Part shown: in pieces, positions 9,469 to 17,504 of the stretch
Layout of the letters: each line of letters begins with the position of its first letter
How positions within the stretch are numbered: the first letter of the stretch is position 1
DNA from: Psychrosphaera sp. B3R10
Lineage (GTDB): Bacteria; Pseudomonadota; Gammaproteobacteria; Enterobacterales; Alteromonadaceae
Direction of reading: 5' to 3'
Length of the DNA stretch: 64,000 nucleotides
NCBI RefSeq assembly: GCF_018861025.1
Contig: NZ_JAHKQH010000024.1
Coordinates: forward strand, 82,843-146,842
Notes under the pieces: generated by a model
Databases searched by the model: none
The model's input: the letters and a program-made list of their open reading frames with translations, nothing else
Told to the model about the DNA's origin: nothing
Translations under genes and position numbers: made by a program

Positions 9469-10824
9469 ATGGATCGTCGAGCATTACTAAAATCATTGCT
9501 GGCCGCGGGTGTGGGGGCAACAACGTTTGGCGCAACCGCAGGGCAAATGAAGTTGCTCAATACGTTTGCTCAACAGCAACGTTTTGATGACTACAAAGCG
9601 TTAATCTGTGTGTTTTTATATGGTGGCAACGACTCTTACAATATGTTGGTGCCAACCGAGTCATCAGATTATGGTCGGTATTCGGTTGTAAGACAAAACC
9701 TTGCTGTACCTCAAGAATCACTTATTTCATTGAATACAACTTCGTCACTGCCCTATAGCTTGGGTGTTCCGGACTATATGACACCCATTGCTGATTTATT
9801 TCATAACCAGCAGCTCGCTTGGATCAACAATGTTGGGCCACTTGAAGCGCGCGTGAATAAGTCTGAAATTAAAGCTAAAACCGCATCTTTGCCACCGCAA
9901 TTATTTTCCCATAACGACCAACAAAAGTTATGGGAGCGGGCCGACAACAACTTAACCGGTTTATCAGGTTGGGCGGGACGTATCGCTGACTTATTATCGG
10001 ATGTCAATCCAGCAAGTCCAATCCCATTGAACATTTCCCTTGCGGGCAATAACGTATTGCAAACTGGAGAAACTAAACCTTCTTATGGCATTACCGCTGA
10101 TGGCGCAGATATGTTTGGAGGTTTAGACCCAAGACATAATTGGAACGATAAACGCATAGCGGTATTCGACCAACTCATCGCCATGGACAAGCATAAAATA
10201 GGCGGAGCCTATCGTGATATTGTCAATCGCGCACGTAGTAACGCATTGGTGATAAACCAAGGATTAGAGTCGATACCAAGATTAACGTCGACATTTAACG
10301 ACAATCGATTTGAAGACGAACTGCACATGGTCACTAAGATGATCAGTGCCCGTGAAACTTTGTCGATGCAACGTCAGGTCTTTTTTGTAGGACTAGGAGG
10401 TTGGGATACCCACGACCGACAAAACGACGCTCACCCTGAACTTTTAGCACAATTATCTAACGGTTTAAATTCACTAAACAAAGCGCTTGTTGAATTGGGG
10501 GTTAACGATAACGTAACGACATTTACCATGTCTGAATTTGGACGGACCTTAACCAGCAATGGCGACGGAACTGACCACGGTTGGGGCGGGCATCAAATGG
10601 TTATGGGCGGAGCGGTCAATGGCGGCCAACTTTATGGCCAAATGCCATCACTGGAGTTAAACAGCGAGGACGATTACGGCGATGGTCGAATTATTCCCAC
10701 CACCGCAAGTGAGCAGTATTCTGCAACATTAGCTAAATGGTTTGGATTATCAGATGCCGAAATTGCCATGGTATTCCCACATCTGAGCCGGTTTGACTTG
10801 GCCGATCTCGGATTTATGGGGTGA
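9469..10824 (+). CDS. DUF1501 domain protein with twin-arginine-type signal
   Basis: A 451-residue protein. The N-terminus MDRRALLKSLLAAGVGATT has a twin arginine followed by a hydrophobic stretch, suggesting Tat export in the folded state. The body belongs to DUF1501, which is related to the alkaline-phosphatase-like/sulfatase superfamily: VFLYGGNDSYNMLVP near the start, VGLGGWDTHDRQ, MSEFGRTLTSN and DHGWGGHQMVMGG contain the conserved Asp, His and Arg residues. Ribosome-binding site AGGAG lies 5 bases before ATG. It is translated with the upstream DUF1800 gene (8-base gap). The substrate is unknown. Confidence 0.88.
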   Translation: MDRRALLKSLLAAGVGATTFGATAGQMKLLNTFAQQQRFDDYKALICVFLYGGNDSYNMLVPTESSDYGRYSVVRQNLAVPQESLISLNTTSSLPYSLGVPDYMTPIADLFHNQQLAWINNVGPLEARVNKSEIKAKTASLPPQLFSHNDQQKLWERADNNLTGLSGWAGRIADLLSDVNPASPIPLNISLAGNNVLQTGETKPSYGITADGADMFGGLDPRHNWNDKRIAVFDQLIAMDKHKIGGAYRDIVNRARSNALVINQGLESIPRLTSTFNDNRFEDELHMVTKMISARETLSMQRQVFFVGLGGWDTHDRQNDAHPELLAQLSNGLNSLNKALVELGVNDNVTTFTMSEFGRTLTSNGDGTDHGWGGHQMVMGGAVNGGQLYGQMPSLELNSEDDYGDGRIIPTTASEQYSATLAKWFGLSDAEIAMVFPHLSRFDLADLGFMG

Positions 10825-10892
10825 GGATTCTACCCGACGCCGTTTTATGTCTAAACGGTGGTTATTGCGCTTTTTCAAAATCGAGAACATAA

Positions 10893-10923
10893 AAAAACAC
10901 CAATCAAACTGATTGGTGTTTTC
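10893..10923. terminator. Bidirectional terminator between DUF1501 and PEP-CTERM genes
   Basis: Perfect 12-base arms AAACACCAATCA (10895-10906) and TGATTGGTGTTT (10910-10921) with A-rich and T-rich flanks, placed between two convergent genes. It can terminate both. Confidence 0.85.
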
Positions 10924-10943
10924 TCAAAAACTTGTAGTAATTA

Positions 10944-11651
10944 TTAAGCTTGTTTTTTAGATCGAAGCGATACTAAACCAATCAACCCCATTGCGAATAT
11001 AGCCAGTGAAGTCGGCTCTGGAACTGCGTTTATTTCAGCAGTAATGTTGTAACTATAATTACGACCTAAGCCATTATGATAAGTGCTTGAACCGAATGTT
11101 GGTGCATTTCCAACACCTTGACTTAAATTACCAGAATGATTATTACTACCACCGCCAGTTAAAAATACCGGGTCACCGCCGATATAAGGGATTACGCTAC
11201 CAGCGCTAACGCCGTTAACGTCGGCATCTAGAAAACCAGAAGTGATAGTTTCACCTGCCGCTAAGCTAAATTGGCTCAAAGTAGTGGAGAAATCTAAACT
11301 TAGGTTACCTGTACTAAAATAATCAACACCTGAATATCGTGTATCACCAATAGCCATAATCGTAAAATCATTGGACGCTGCATTATTAATTTTTACAACA
11401 AAAGGTGTTACCTGGCCACGGTTATTTCCAACAGTGAAATTAAAATTATTTAAAGTGACAAGTTCGTCAGCGCCTGAAGTATTTGTATAGGCATCATACT
11501 CATTGATAATCATTATGGACTGCCAAGAATCGACAACGCCGCCAGAAAGTGTATCACCTAGAGTGATAATTCCAGCATGACTAACACCAACAAAACAATT
11601 CGCAGAGAGGATTAGTCCGATTAAACTGGTTTTTAAAAATCTAAATTTCAT
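10944..11651 (-). CDS. PEP-CTERM sorting domain protein
   Basis: A 235-residue exported protein. It has an N-terminal signal peptide (FLKTSLIGLILSANCFVGVS) and a C-terminal PEP-CTERM tail: VPEPTSLAIFAMGLIGLVSL followed by basic RSKKQA. In known systems this tail is recognised by an exosortase (EpsH/XrtA family), so an exosortase should be encoded elsewhere in the genome. The Asn/Ser/Gly-rich middle part has no recognisable catalytic motif; it looks like a small beta-rich surface protein. AGGAA precedes ATG 11651. The gene stands alone between two intergenic stretches. Confidence 0.85.
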   Translation of the reverse strand: MKFRFLKTSLIGLILSANCFVGVSHAGIITLGDTLSGGVVDSWQSIMIINEYDAYTNTSGADELVTLNNFNFTVGNNRGQVTPFVVKINNAASNDFTIMAIGDTRYSGVDYFSTGNLSLDFSTTLSQFSLAAGETITSGFLDADVNGVSAGSVIPYIGGDPVFLTGGGSNNHSGNLSQGVGNAPTFGSSTYHNGLGRNYSYNITAEINAVPEPTSLAIFAMGLIGLVSLRSKKQA

Positions 11652-12061
11652 TAGTAATTCCTATATAACCCAAATCTAAATCGATGGGTAATTCTAAAAA
11701 GTTAATATGTTTAAATCACGATTTATGCCAGTATGTAAAGTGTAATTATTTCAATTGGTTATGTTTTTTTTCGGATTGGAAAATAGATTTTTGTATAATA
11801 ACCTGACACATTTTTGATTATTATATAATCGTTATTTTTTCTAGCCTTTTTGGGCTGCATCAACGCCAGAAACTAAAATCTGGCCAACCGCTAGTGGGGG
11901 TTTTTAAATATCGCAATTTATTGTGCAGGTCTTGTGTGCGATTGGTGTGAAGTAGATTAATTTGGTACTAATAGACAAAGTGCGGTGGTTACGCGTTTGA
12001 AGCGGCTCACTTATCCACATTTAAGTGATTACGATATAGCTAACATCAGATGGAGATTGGT
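11652..12061. other. Intergenic stretch with small hairpins
   Basis: About 400 AT-rich bases between the divergent PEP-CTERM and flavin-reductase genes. I see no coding frame. A hairpin GCCAGA / TCTGGC (11865-11884) is followed by a G-run and TTTTT at 11897-11915. This could be the end of a small transcript or a leader element, but no known riboswitch class was recognised. Confidence 0.5.
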
Positions 12062-12721
12062 ATGAAATTTTTAGTTTTCTTGGGGACGGTTCGTGATAGT
12101 ACTCCTCCAAAGCCTGCTCGTTTAGGGGTAAGAGTTACTGAGGCGATAATAGCGTGTCTTAAAAGCCGATATGAAGAACATGAAATTGAATTGGTCGATG
12201 CTTTGGATTACCCACTCGACACCGTTTTTAAGCCTCACTTTGCTTATCCTAAAAGTAAGGCGCCTACCGAACTCAATGACTTAGCGGCTAAAATAGAAGG
12301 TGCTGATGGGTATATTATGGTTAGCCCTGAATATAATCATTCAATGAGTCCTGCGCTTGCTAACCTTTTGAATCATTTTGGCAGCTCTTTGTTCTCCTAT
12401 AAGCCGAGCGCAATTGTGACTTATTCTGCAGGGCAGTGGGGTGGCATGCGGGCTGCAATCGGAATGCGAGCTTACTTGTCTGAACTAGGCTGTTTACCAG
12501 TGTCAGCAATGATCCATGTACCAAAGGCTCAGAAGGTTTTTGATGATAATGGAATAGTGCACGATGGCGAAGATCAAAACTCCTGGTTTAATTATTTTGA
12601 ACGAACACTCAACCAACTGGTTTGGTGGTCACAAGCCGCCCAAATTCAACGAGCAGAATTAGATCCCCATAAGTTTGTTCGTGATTTCAAATCGAGCCCT
12701 TCAGAGCGAAATGCGCCTTAA
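12062..12721 (+). CDS. NADPH-dependent FMN reductase family protein
   Basis: Flavodoxin-fold flavin/quinone reductase. I start at ATG 12062 because GGAG sits 6 bases before it, while the ATG at 12050 would place that GGAG inside the gene. The N-terminus MKFLVFLGTVRDSTPPK forms the FMN phosphate loop, and SPEYNHSMSPALANLLNHF is the conserved central motif of the family (SPEYN). The following YSAGQWGGMRAAIGMR helps bind the flavin ring. The substrate is not evident. It is a single-gene unit with no operon partner. Confidence 0.85.
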   Translation: MKFLVFLGTVRDSTPPKPARLGVRVTEAIIACLKSRYEEHEIELVDALDYPLDTVFKPHFAYPKSKAPTELNDLAAKIEGADGYIMVSPEYNHSMSPALANLLNHFGSSLFSYKPSAIVTYSAGQWGGMRAAIGMRAYLSELGCLPVSAMIHVPKAQKVFDDNGIVHDGEDQNSWFNYFERTLNQLVWWSQAAQIQRAELDPHKFVRDFKSSPSERNAP

Positions 12722-13024
12722 TAACTTTTGACATGGTCAATTTTCTACAGGGTTTGAGTCAGTTAATTTGTCGCGGACTCAGCACTCGATAGGGGAGCCC
12801 AAAAATCACTTGGGCCGATTAATATTAGCAACTAAGGCAATGTTGTTTTGTTCTGCATGTTAAGTATTGGAAGCGTAAGTTTGGTAAAGTAAATCGTCGC
12901 TTGCTTAGCATACCGAGAGGGTAGGAAATACGCCCTCATACGCTGCGTTTGAACCTCGTAATTACGAGCCTCATCCGGTATTATCTAAACCAATAGAATC
13001 TGCTTGAACTATGAGAACAAAGGT
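12722..13024. other. Intergenic stretch, nothing recognised
   Basis: About 300 bases between the flavin-reductase and ATP-grasp genes. Only very short open frames occur; no RNA gene or clear terminator was seen. Confidence 0.4.
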
Positions 13025-13924
13025 ATGAAGTACTGTGCAATATTGTCGATGGACAGTTTGGAAGATTTTGAAGCGTATGATCATCTAATCGAACCCCATT
13101 TGTTAGCTCGTGGGTGGCAAACAAGTACAGTATCGTGGCGTAAAAAAAACGTCGACTGGTCACAATATGATGTTGTATTAATTCGTACGCCTTGGGATTA
13201 TCAAGAAGATGCAGACGCGTTTTTGGCGGTATTAACTGACATCGAACAATCAACCGCACGACTTGAAAACAGCTTTGAGATGGTTAAGTGGAATATCGAC
13301 AAGATTTATCTGCAACAACTGGAACAGCAAGGTGTACCTCTAGTTCCAACCATTTGGCAGTCCCGGTTAGGCAATAATGCTATCAACCAAGCGCAATTAG
13401 ACAGTTGGTTTAGTGAGTCAGGTTCTGAGCAAATGGTATTAAAACCACGAATAAGTGCAAATTCCGACAATACCTTTTGGCTTAAAAAGAGTGAAAGTTG
13501 TTACGACATTGAACAGCTAAATAGTGCATTCAGTGAACGTGATTTTATGATACAGCCTTTTGTTCCTGCCGTAATAGAAGAAGGTGAGTATTCACTATTT
13601 TATTTTAATGGTGAATACAGCCACGCGATTTTGAAAACGCCAAAAGATGAGGACTTTCGAGTACAGGAAGAACATGGCGGACGTTTAAAATTGATCACGC
13701 CAGAGGCTAAGTTAATCGCAAGTGCTGACCACTGCATGTTTGCCATAAAACAAACGCACGAAATGCCACTGTATGCGCGCCTTGATTTGATCAGGTTTAA
13801 AAATGATTTTGTCTTGATGGAAGCTGAGATGATTGAACCATCCCTATATTTTAATATGGACCCAGCTTCAGCGGAACGATTCGCTGAAGCATTTGTAACT
13901 CGGATGACGGCTCTTTTGAGCTAA
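13025..13924 (+). CDS. ATP-grasp domain protein (RimK/glutathione-synthetase-like)
   Basis: A 299-residue protein from ATG 13025; GAGAA lies 7 bases before it. The open frame extends to a TTG at 13004, which I consider less likely. The N-terminal pre-ATP-grasp part (MDSLEDFEAYDHL, QYDVVLIRTPWDYQED) and the ATP-grasp part (VLKPRISANSDNTFWLKK, FMIQPFVPAVIEEGEYSLFY, ARLDLIRFKNDFVLMEAEMI) match a family of stand-alone ATP-grasp enzymes that ligate carboxylates to amines. The late MEAEMIEPSLYFN supplies the magnesium-binding Glu and Asn residues. The substrate is unknown and no partner gene is adjacent. Confidence 0.8.
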   Translation: MKYCAILSMDSLEDFEAYDHLIEPHLLARGWQTSTVSWRKKNVDWSQYDVVLIRTPWDYQEDADAFLAVLTDIEQSTARLENSFEMVKWNIDKIYLQQLEQQGVPLVPTIWQSRLGNNAINQAQLDSWFSESGSEQMVLKPRISANSDNTFWLKKSESCYDIEQLNSAFSERDFMIQPFVPAVIEEGEYSLFYFNGEYSHAILKTPKDEDFRVQEEHGGRLKLITPEAKLIASADHCMFAIKQTHEMPLYARLDLIRFKNDFVLMEAEMIEPSLYFNMDPASAERFAEAFVTRMTALLS

Positions 13925-14028
13925 ATTGAATTAAGTTAAAAGGCGGCTATGCCTAAGTACAATTGGTAACTAAATACCAAATAAGTCTGGATGTGCAATT
14001 AGGTTTTAACTCAAAACTTTATGATTGG

Positions 14029-14616
14029 TTATTCTTTAGGGCGATTGCTTTTTTTGCCCCATTTACGCCTAACGAGCTGAATTTTGGATGGATCTTTTTT
14101 CCAGCTTTGGTATTGATTATGAACCCCTTTGGTTAAGCGTTGTGAGTAGCTTTCTAACAAGTCCACACCAACTAATATGGCAACCACTACAAACGACATT
14201 AAAATCGCGGCACCAAACGTACCTTTGGCTACTATTACGCCAATAGCGGCTAATACCCAAATGGTCGCGGCAGAGGTTACGCCAACTACAGCCCCATCTT
14301 TTGCCAACATGACACCGGCACCTAAAAAGCCAACGCCGGTAATAACTTGGCCAATAATACGAGAAGGATCAGACATCTCGACCGAAACGCTGTCTGCGGC
14401 GGCAACAAATATATAGGTACCTACGACGATGAGAGATGAGGTTCTTATGCCCACAGGTTTACCACGGTATTGGCGTTCAAAGCCAATCACAGTGCCACAA
14501 AGGACAGCCGTTAATACGGCAAGCCAGCTGTACGGTGATATATCGAAGATCTGTTCAGTTATCAAAATAAGCTTTTTAAAATTAGTGGGTAACGGAATAG
14601 GAAACTTTTTTCCCAA
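14029..14616 (-). CDS. MgtC/SapB family membrane protein
   Basis: An inner-membrane protein of about 195 residues with four to five hydrophobic segments. The MgtC-family core is visible: LCGTVIGFERQYRGKPVGIR near residue 40-60, followed by SSLIVVGTYIFV and VGFLGAGVMLAKDGAVVGVT. These conserved residues (ERQ...GIRT) are typical of MgtC/SapB proteins, which have been linked to magnesium limitation and membrane potential. The C-terminus is short and basic. The start is uncertain: the longest frame begins with TTG at 14616, and a further TTG is available about 17 codons in. Confidence 0.82.
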   Translation of the reverse strand: MGKKFPIPLPTNFKKLILITEQIFDISPYSWLAVLTAVLCGTVIGFERQYRGKPVGIRTSSLIVVGTYIFVAAADSVSVEMSDPSRIIGQVITGVGFLGAGVMLAKDGAVVGVTSAATIWVLAAIGVIVAKGTFGAAILMSFVVVAILVGVDLLESYSQRLTKGVHNQYQSWKKDPSKIQLVRRKWGKKSNRPKE

Positions 14617-14754
14617 ATAAATTATGCGACGGTATTTAACTACGAAAGATAAAACTCATTTACGCTTTACGTTGCAATTGTAAATAAGGCGGTTGAATGA
14701 GAAACACTCGACACCGCCTGTATACTAATATTGTCTAATTAACGACTTACTCGA

Positions 14755-14961
14755 TCAATTATAGTTATCGTAATCATCATCAAACAGGTCACGTCGTTTT
14801 TTTGCTTCAATCTTTTTACGAGCGGCACTGTTGTGTAAACTGCGATAACGCTTTGACTGGTGATGCAATGACGAGTCAAACTCATCATTAAAATCTTCAT
14901 TTTTCGACGACCAGGATATGTCACTATTGGTTTCGTTGGCTTGTCTAAAATTTCTACTCAT
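14755..14961 (-). CDS. Small charged protein of unknown function
   Basis: A 68-residue protein from ATG 14961 (AAGAGA 7 bases upstream); the frame extends upstream to 14991 but without a better signal. It begins MSRNFRQANETNSD and ends with a run of basic residues (AARKKIEAKKRRD) followed by an acidic tail (LFDDDYDNYN). There is no membrane segment. The layout resembles the small PA3496-type proteins of gammaproteobacteria, but that match is weak. It is a single gene between mgtC-like and RMD1-like genes. Confidence 0.55.
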   Translation of the reverse strand: MSRNFRQANETNSDISWSSKNEDFNDEFDSSLHHQSKRYRSLHNSAARKKIEAKKRRDLFDDDYDNYN

Positions 14962-15280
14962 TAAAGTTCTCTTAAAATAAACGTAAGTCATTTACGTACT
15001 GTAAATAATGAAGACTGTTTGTTAAAAACAAAAGCAATATATATTTATTCGTACGATTAAAATTGTTTGTCGATAGGTTATTTGGGTATAGCCCAAAGTT
15101 TATATTCGGTCAAAAAATCGTCACTTTTATTTAATGTTCGACAATAAAAATTGATGCTTATAACAAAAAAAAACAGTTGGATTATTGACCCCACATATGG
15201 AATTTTATACGCCTATTATTACTTGCAAATGACTAAGTTTGCATCGAAAAACAATTTTAATTTAAGAGTAAAAGTTAAAG

Positions 15281-16090
15281 ATGACTACCGACAAATTAAT
15301 GTCTACAACTGAGTTTTGCCACGACCGAGTTTCGGTATTTAATGTTGGAGACGAATTTTGTTCTGAAACCGAAATACAAGCGGTTAGCACCGAGCAACCA
15401 CAAACACGTTTTCGTGACGCGGTGCGTGTTGTTGCTGATCAGGGCGAGTATTGGTTATTTGATTATGGCGTTGTTGTATTTTGGGGCATGGATGAAGAAG
15501 AGATTAAGCGTCTAGTCGCTAAATTTGTAAAACAGTCGGAATCTAACTTAGAAAAAATCGAAGAACACTATCTGTTTGGTTTCGCCAATGAAATAAAAAT
15601 AAGCAAAGATTTTATTACCTTGCCTGACAATAATCCGTTATCACGTTTGGCGGTTTCACATGCGTTGGCGCAGTCGATTAAGTTGGTAGAATTTGAGCAA
15701 AATGCGCAAAATACCATAGTGAATCATTCACATTTACCCGAAACGTTAGCTAAGTCGGGTAAAATCGCTTTGTCTCGTAAACACATCGCCAAAATTCGAG
15801 GCATGTTGTTCCGCACAAAAAGCGACATTATTTTGCACTATGGGTTGCTCGATACCCCAGAGTTCTTTTGGGAATACCCAGAGTATGAGCATATATATAA
15901 TGCGCTCGCTAAATACATGGATATTCATCCGCGAGTTGAATTGTTATCTAAAAAGCTCGAAACCATTCATGAATTGTTTGAAATGTTGGCCGATGAGCAA
16001 AAACATCAACATTCGTCGTTTTTGGAGTGGATTATTATCATATTAATCGCTATTGAGATTGTGATCTATTTTGTTGAATTAGCAGCGTAA
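15281..16090 (+). CDS. RMD1/DUF155 family membrane protein
   Basis: A 269-residue protein of the RMD1/DUF155 family. Conserved parts are WLFDYGVVVFWGMDEEE (about 63-79), LSRLAVSHALAQSIKLVEFE and GMLFRTKSDIILHYGLLDTP, with WEYPEYEHIYNALAKYMDI before the C-terminal helix. A single hydrophobic segment (LEWIIIILIAIEIVIYFVE) at the extreme C-terminus anchors it. In yeast and animals relatives act in mitochondria (RMD1, RMND1); the bacterial function is not known to me. It appears monocistronic, with a hairpin terminator after the stop. Confidence 0.85.
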   Translation: MTTDKLMSTTEFCHDRVSVFNVGDEFCSETEIQAVSTEQPQTRFRDAVRVVADQGEYWLFDYGVVVFWGMDEEEIKRLVAKFVKQSESNLEKIEEHYLFGFANEIKISKDFITLPDNNPLSRLAVSHALAQSIKLVEFEQNAQNTIVNHSHLPETLAKSGKIALSRKHIAKIRGMLFRTKSDIILHYGLLDTPEFFWEYPEYEHIYNALAKYMDIHPRVELLSKKLETIHELFEMLADEQKHQHSSFLEWIIIILIAIEIVIYFVELAA

Positions 16091-16103
16091 TTTGCCCCTA
16101 ATG

Positions 16104-16150
16104 CGACTTTGATTTTTTGGAATAGTACCAGAAAACAAAGTCGTTTTTTT
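16104..16150 (+). terminator. Terminator after RMD1-like gene
   Basis: Arms CGACTTTG (16104-16111) and CAAAGTCG (16136-16143), a 24-base loop, then a run of seven T. It starts 13 bases after the stop codon. Confidence 0.65.
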
Positions 16151-16528
16151 GTTTCTAGGCCTTGTTTAACCTTAACGGCATTGAGCCTATTCGCTATTGA
16201 AATGTCCTATAAAAACTAGCAACTTCCACCCCTGACTAAAAGTTTTCGCTGTCTAAATCGTTGAACTAAGAAACTCAGGCTTTACCCGAATAAACGTCAT
16301 CTCATCACGTCATCTTAAGCTGAATATTTGATTGTTAAAAAAATATTCAAATTCCCCTTGCTTTAAATCTAAATGATAACTATTCTCATTTGTGTTGGGT
16401 TGATTTTGATATGTGAGGCATTGATCTCAGCATTCAAGCTCAATGCGGTGGCCACTAACTGGTTTTTAGTATTAAGTCTGCGGACGGTGGCTCGATGAAA
16501 TTTGTTAAATAATGGATATTGTAATCAG
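16151..16528. other. Intergenic stretch carrying a Fur box
   Basis: Non-coding region upstream of two small genes. Its one recognisable element is the Fur-like site listed separately; otherwise no RNA gene or repeat was seen. Confidence 0.5.
16374..16388 (+). promoter_or_regulatory. Probable Fur box
   Basis: TGATAACTATTCTCA matches the 7-1-7 Fur consensus TGATAATnATTATCA at 12 of 14 informative positions. It lies about 140 bases before the downstream gene start, so the promoter is probably near it. This would make the two small genes downstream iron-repressed. Confidence 0.7.
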
Positions 16529-17026
16529 ATGCTAAATAAATTTTTATGTGCACCTCATCGTCAGGAACTTACGGATAAACCAGAAAAAGCGAAAGCCTAT
16601 TGCTGGAAGGGGTTGGAGACAGGTCAAAACTTGTCGGCTTTTGGTCATAAACGTGACGCACTTGCTCACTTTGGCTGTGCTTTCGAAACAGCTGAGATTG
16701 TAATGAGCAGTAGGGTAATGCCAGCCCTCGATGCAATTGGAATATTTAATGCGACATCTTGTGCATTTATAGCTTGTTTAAAAGAATTAGGTTATCACGA
16801 ACAGTCTCAAGCGGTTTTAAATATGTGTATTGACCGACTGTTTGCTGAATCATTGGCTTTTCCCAGATTGACGCCCACTATTCAAACCTTAGTTATTTCA
16901 TTACAGGACTTTTCACTGCGAAATCGTCGGAGCAGGGAGCAGGTAAGAAAAGAAATTGGTTTTGACTATGATAATTTAAATTACAGTTTTCCTGTTCAAT
17001 CTACAGCGACAAAGTTACTTCACTAA
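16529..17026 (+). CDS. Unknown small helical protein, probably iron-regulated
   Basis: A protein of 165 residues from ATG 16529; the frame could be extended 9 codons to a TTG at 16502. I do not recognise the family. The sequence is all helical in character, with repeating Ala/Leu heptads resembling tetratricopeptide pairs (KAKAYCWKGLETGQNLSAFG, DALAHFGCAFETAEIV, SQAVLNMCIDRLFAESLAFP). It has no signal peptide or membrane segment. A Fur-like box lies upstream and a 58-residue gene follows 13 bases downstream, so the pair is probably an iron-responsive operon. Confidence 0.6.
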   Translation: MLNKFLCAPHRQELTDKPEKAKAYCWKGLETGQNLSAFGHKRDALAHFGCAFETAEIVMSSRVMPALDAIGIFNATSCAFIACLKELGYHEQSQAVLNMCIDRLFAESLAFPRLTPTIQTLVISLQDFSLRNRRSREQVRKEIGFDYDNLNYSFPVQSTATKLLH

Positions 17027-17039
17027 AAGAGGCCCTAGA

Positions 17040-17216
17040 ATGAATACACATCCTCAAACTGAACAAACCGTTAGTTTACAAATAAATACATCGACATTGC
17101 TTAGATTAATTCGAGAAAACGGGGTTAGACTTAACGACATTCATTGTTTGGACAAACAGTCCAAAGAAACGGTTCGACAGTCATTTCTTCAAAGTATGCT
17201 GCGCCAAACGACGTAG
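17040..17216 (+). CDS. Small 58-residue protein of unknown function
   Basis: ATG at 17040 with AAGAGG about 8 bases upstream, 13 bases after the previous stop codon, so it is probably co-transcribed with it. The protein is amphipathic, with no membrane segment: a polar start (MNTHPQTEQT), then STLLRLIRENGVRLNDIHCL and a basic end. The stretch LNDIHCLDKQSKETV looks like a short conserved helix-turn motif. It is not HemP, whose YRLR motif is absent. The upstream Fur box suggests a role in iron-limited growth. Confidence 0.55.
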   Translation: MNTHPQTEQTVSLQINTSTLLRLIRENGVRLNDIHCLDKQSKETVRQSFLQSMLRQTT

Positions 17217-17288
17217 CCTAAAACAAGATTTTGATAACAGGAATTTGCAATGAAAAAACCAGAGGTTTGGCCGTAAGTTGCAGGTAAA

Positions 17289-17330
17289 GAGAAGCAAATA
17301 AGAGAAGTAAATACGAGAAGAGAAGAGAAG
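17289..17330 (+). repeat. GAGAAG short tandem repeats
   Basis: Five GAGAAG units. The first three are 13 bases apart (17289, 17302, 17315) and the last two 5 bases apart (17320, 17325). They lie in non-coding DNA downstream of the small-gene pair. Confidence 0.6.
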
Positions 17331-17397
17331 TGCTAAAGCAGCGGCAGAATGTTAACACTGCGGAACGGATCACTCTAATAGTGGTTATTAGGATATT

Positions 17398-17437
17398 ACT
17401 CGACTCATTAAATTTCCTGCTAAAACAAGTCGAGTCA
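17398..17437. repeat. 8-base inverted repeat near nhaA
   Basis: ACTCGACT and AGTCGAGT form a perfect inverted repeat separated by 20-odd bases, just beyond the nhaA terminator. Function unknown. Confidence 0.4.
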
Positions 17438-17444
17438 TAAAAAT

Positions 17445-17484
17445 GTAGGCTAACGCTTTTGGTATCGCGTTAAACCTACTTTTT
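17445..17484 (-). terminator. Terminator of nhaA
   Basis: Arms GTAGG-TAACGC (17445-17456) and GCGTTA-CCTAC (17467-17479) with A-rich sequence on the left and T-rich on the right, about 20 bases beyond the nhaA stop. It can work in both directions. Confidence 0.7.
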
Positions 17485-17504
17485 ATTGTAACCTTGAGGT
17501 CAAA

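Noticed and set aside
9778..9792. GACACCCATTGC inside the DUF1501 gene, resembling the repeat core
   Set aside because: It encodes conserved protein sequence (MTPIADL) and lacks any other part of the 45-base unit, so chance is the better explanation.
11865..11915. Hairpin plus G-run and T-run upstream of the flavin-reductase gene, considered as a riboswitch
   Set aside because: It does not match conserved parts of the c-di-GMP, FMN, TPP or cobalamin classes I can recall.
16502..16528. TTG start for the Fur-linked gene
   Set aside because: An ATG at 16529 is available and the added nine residues have no support from a ribosome-binding site.
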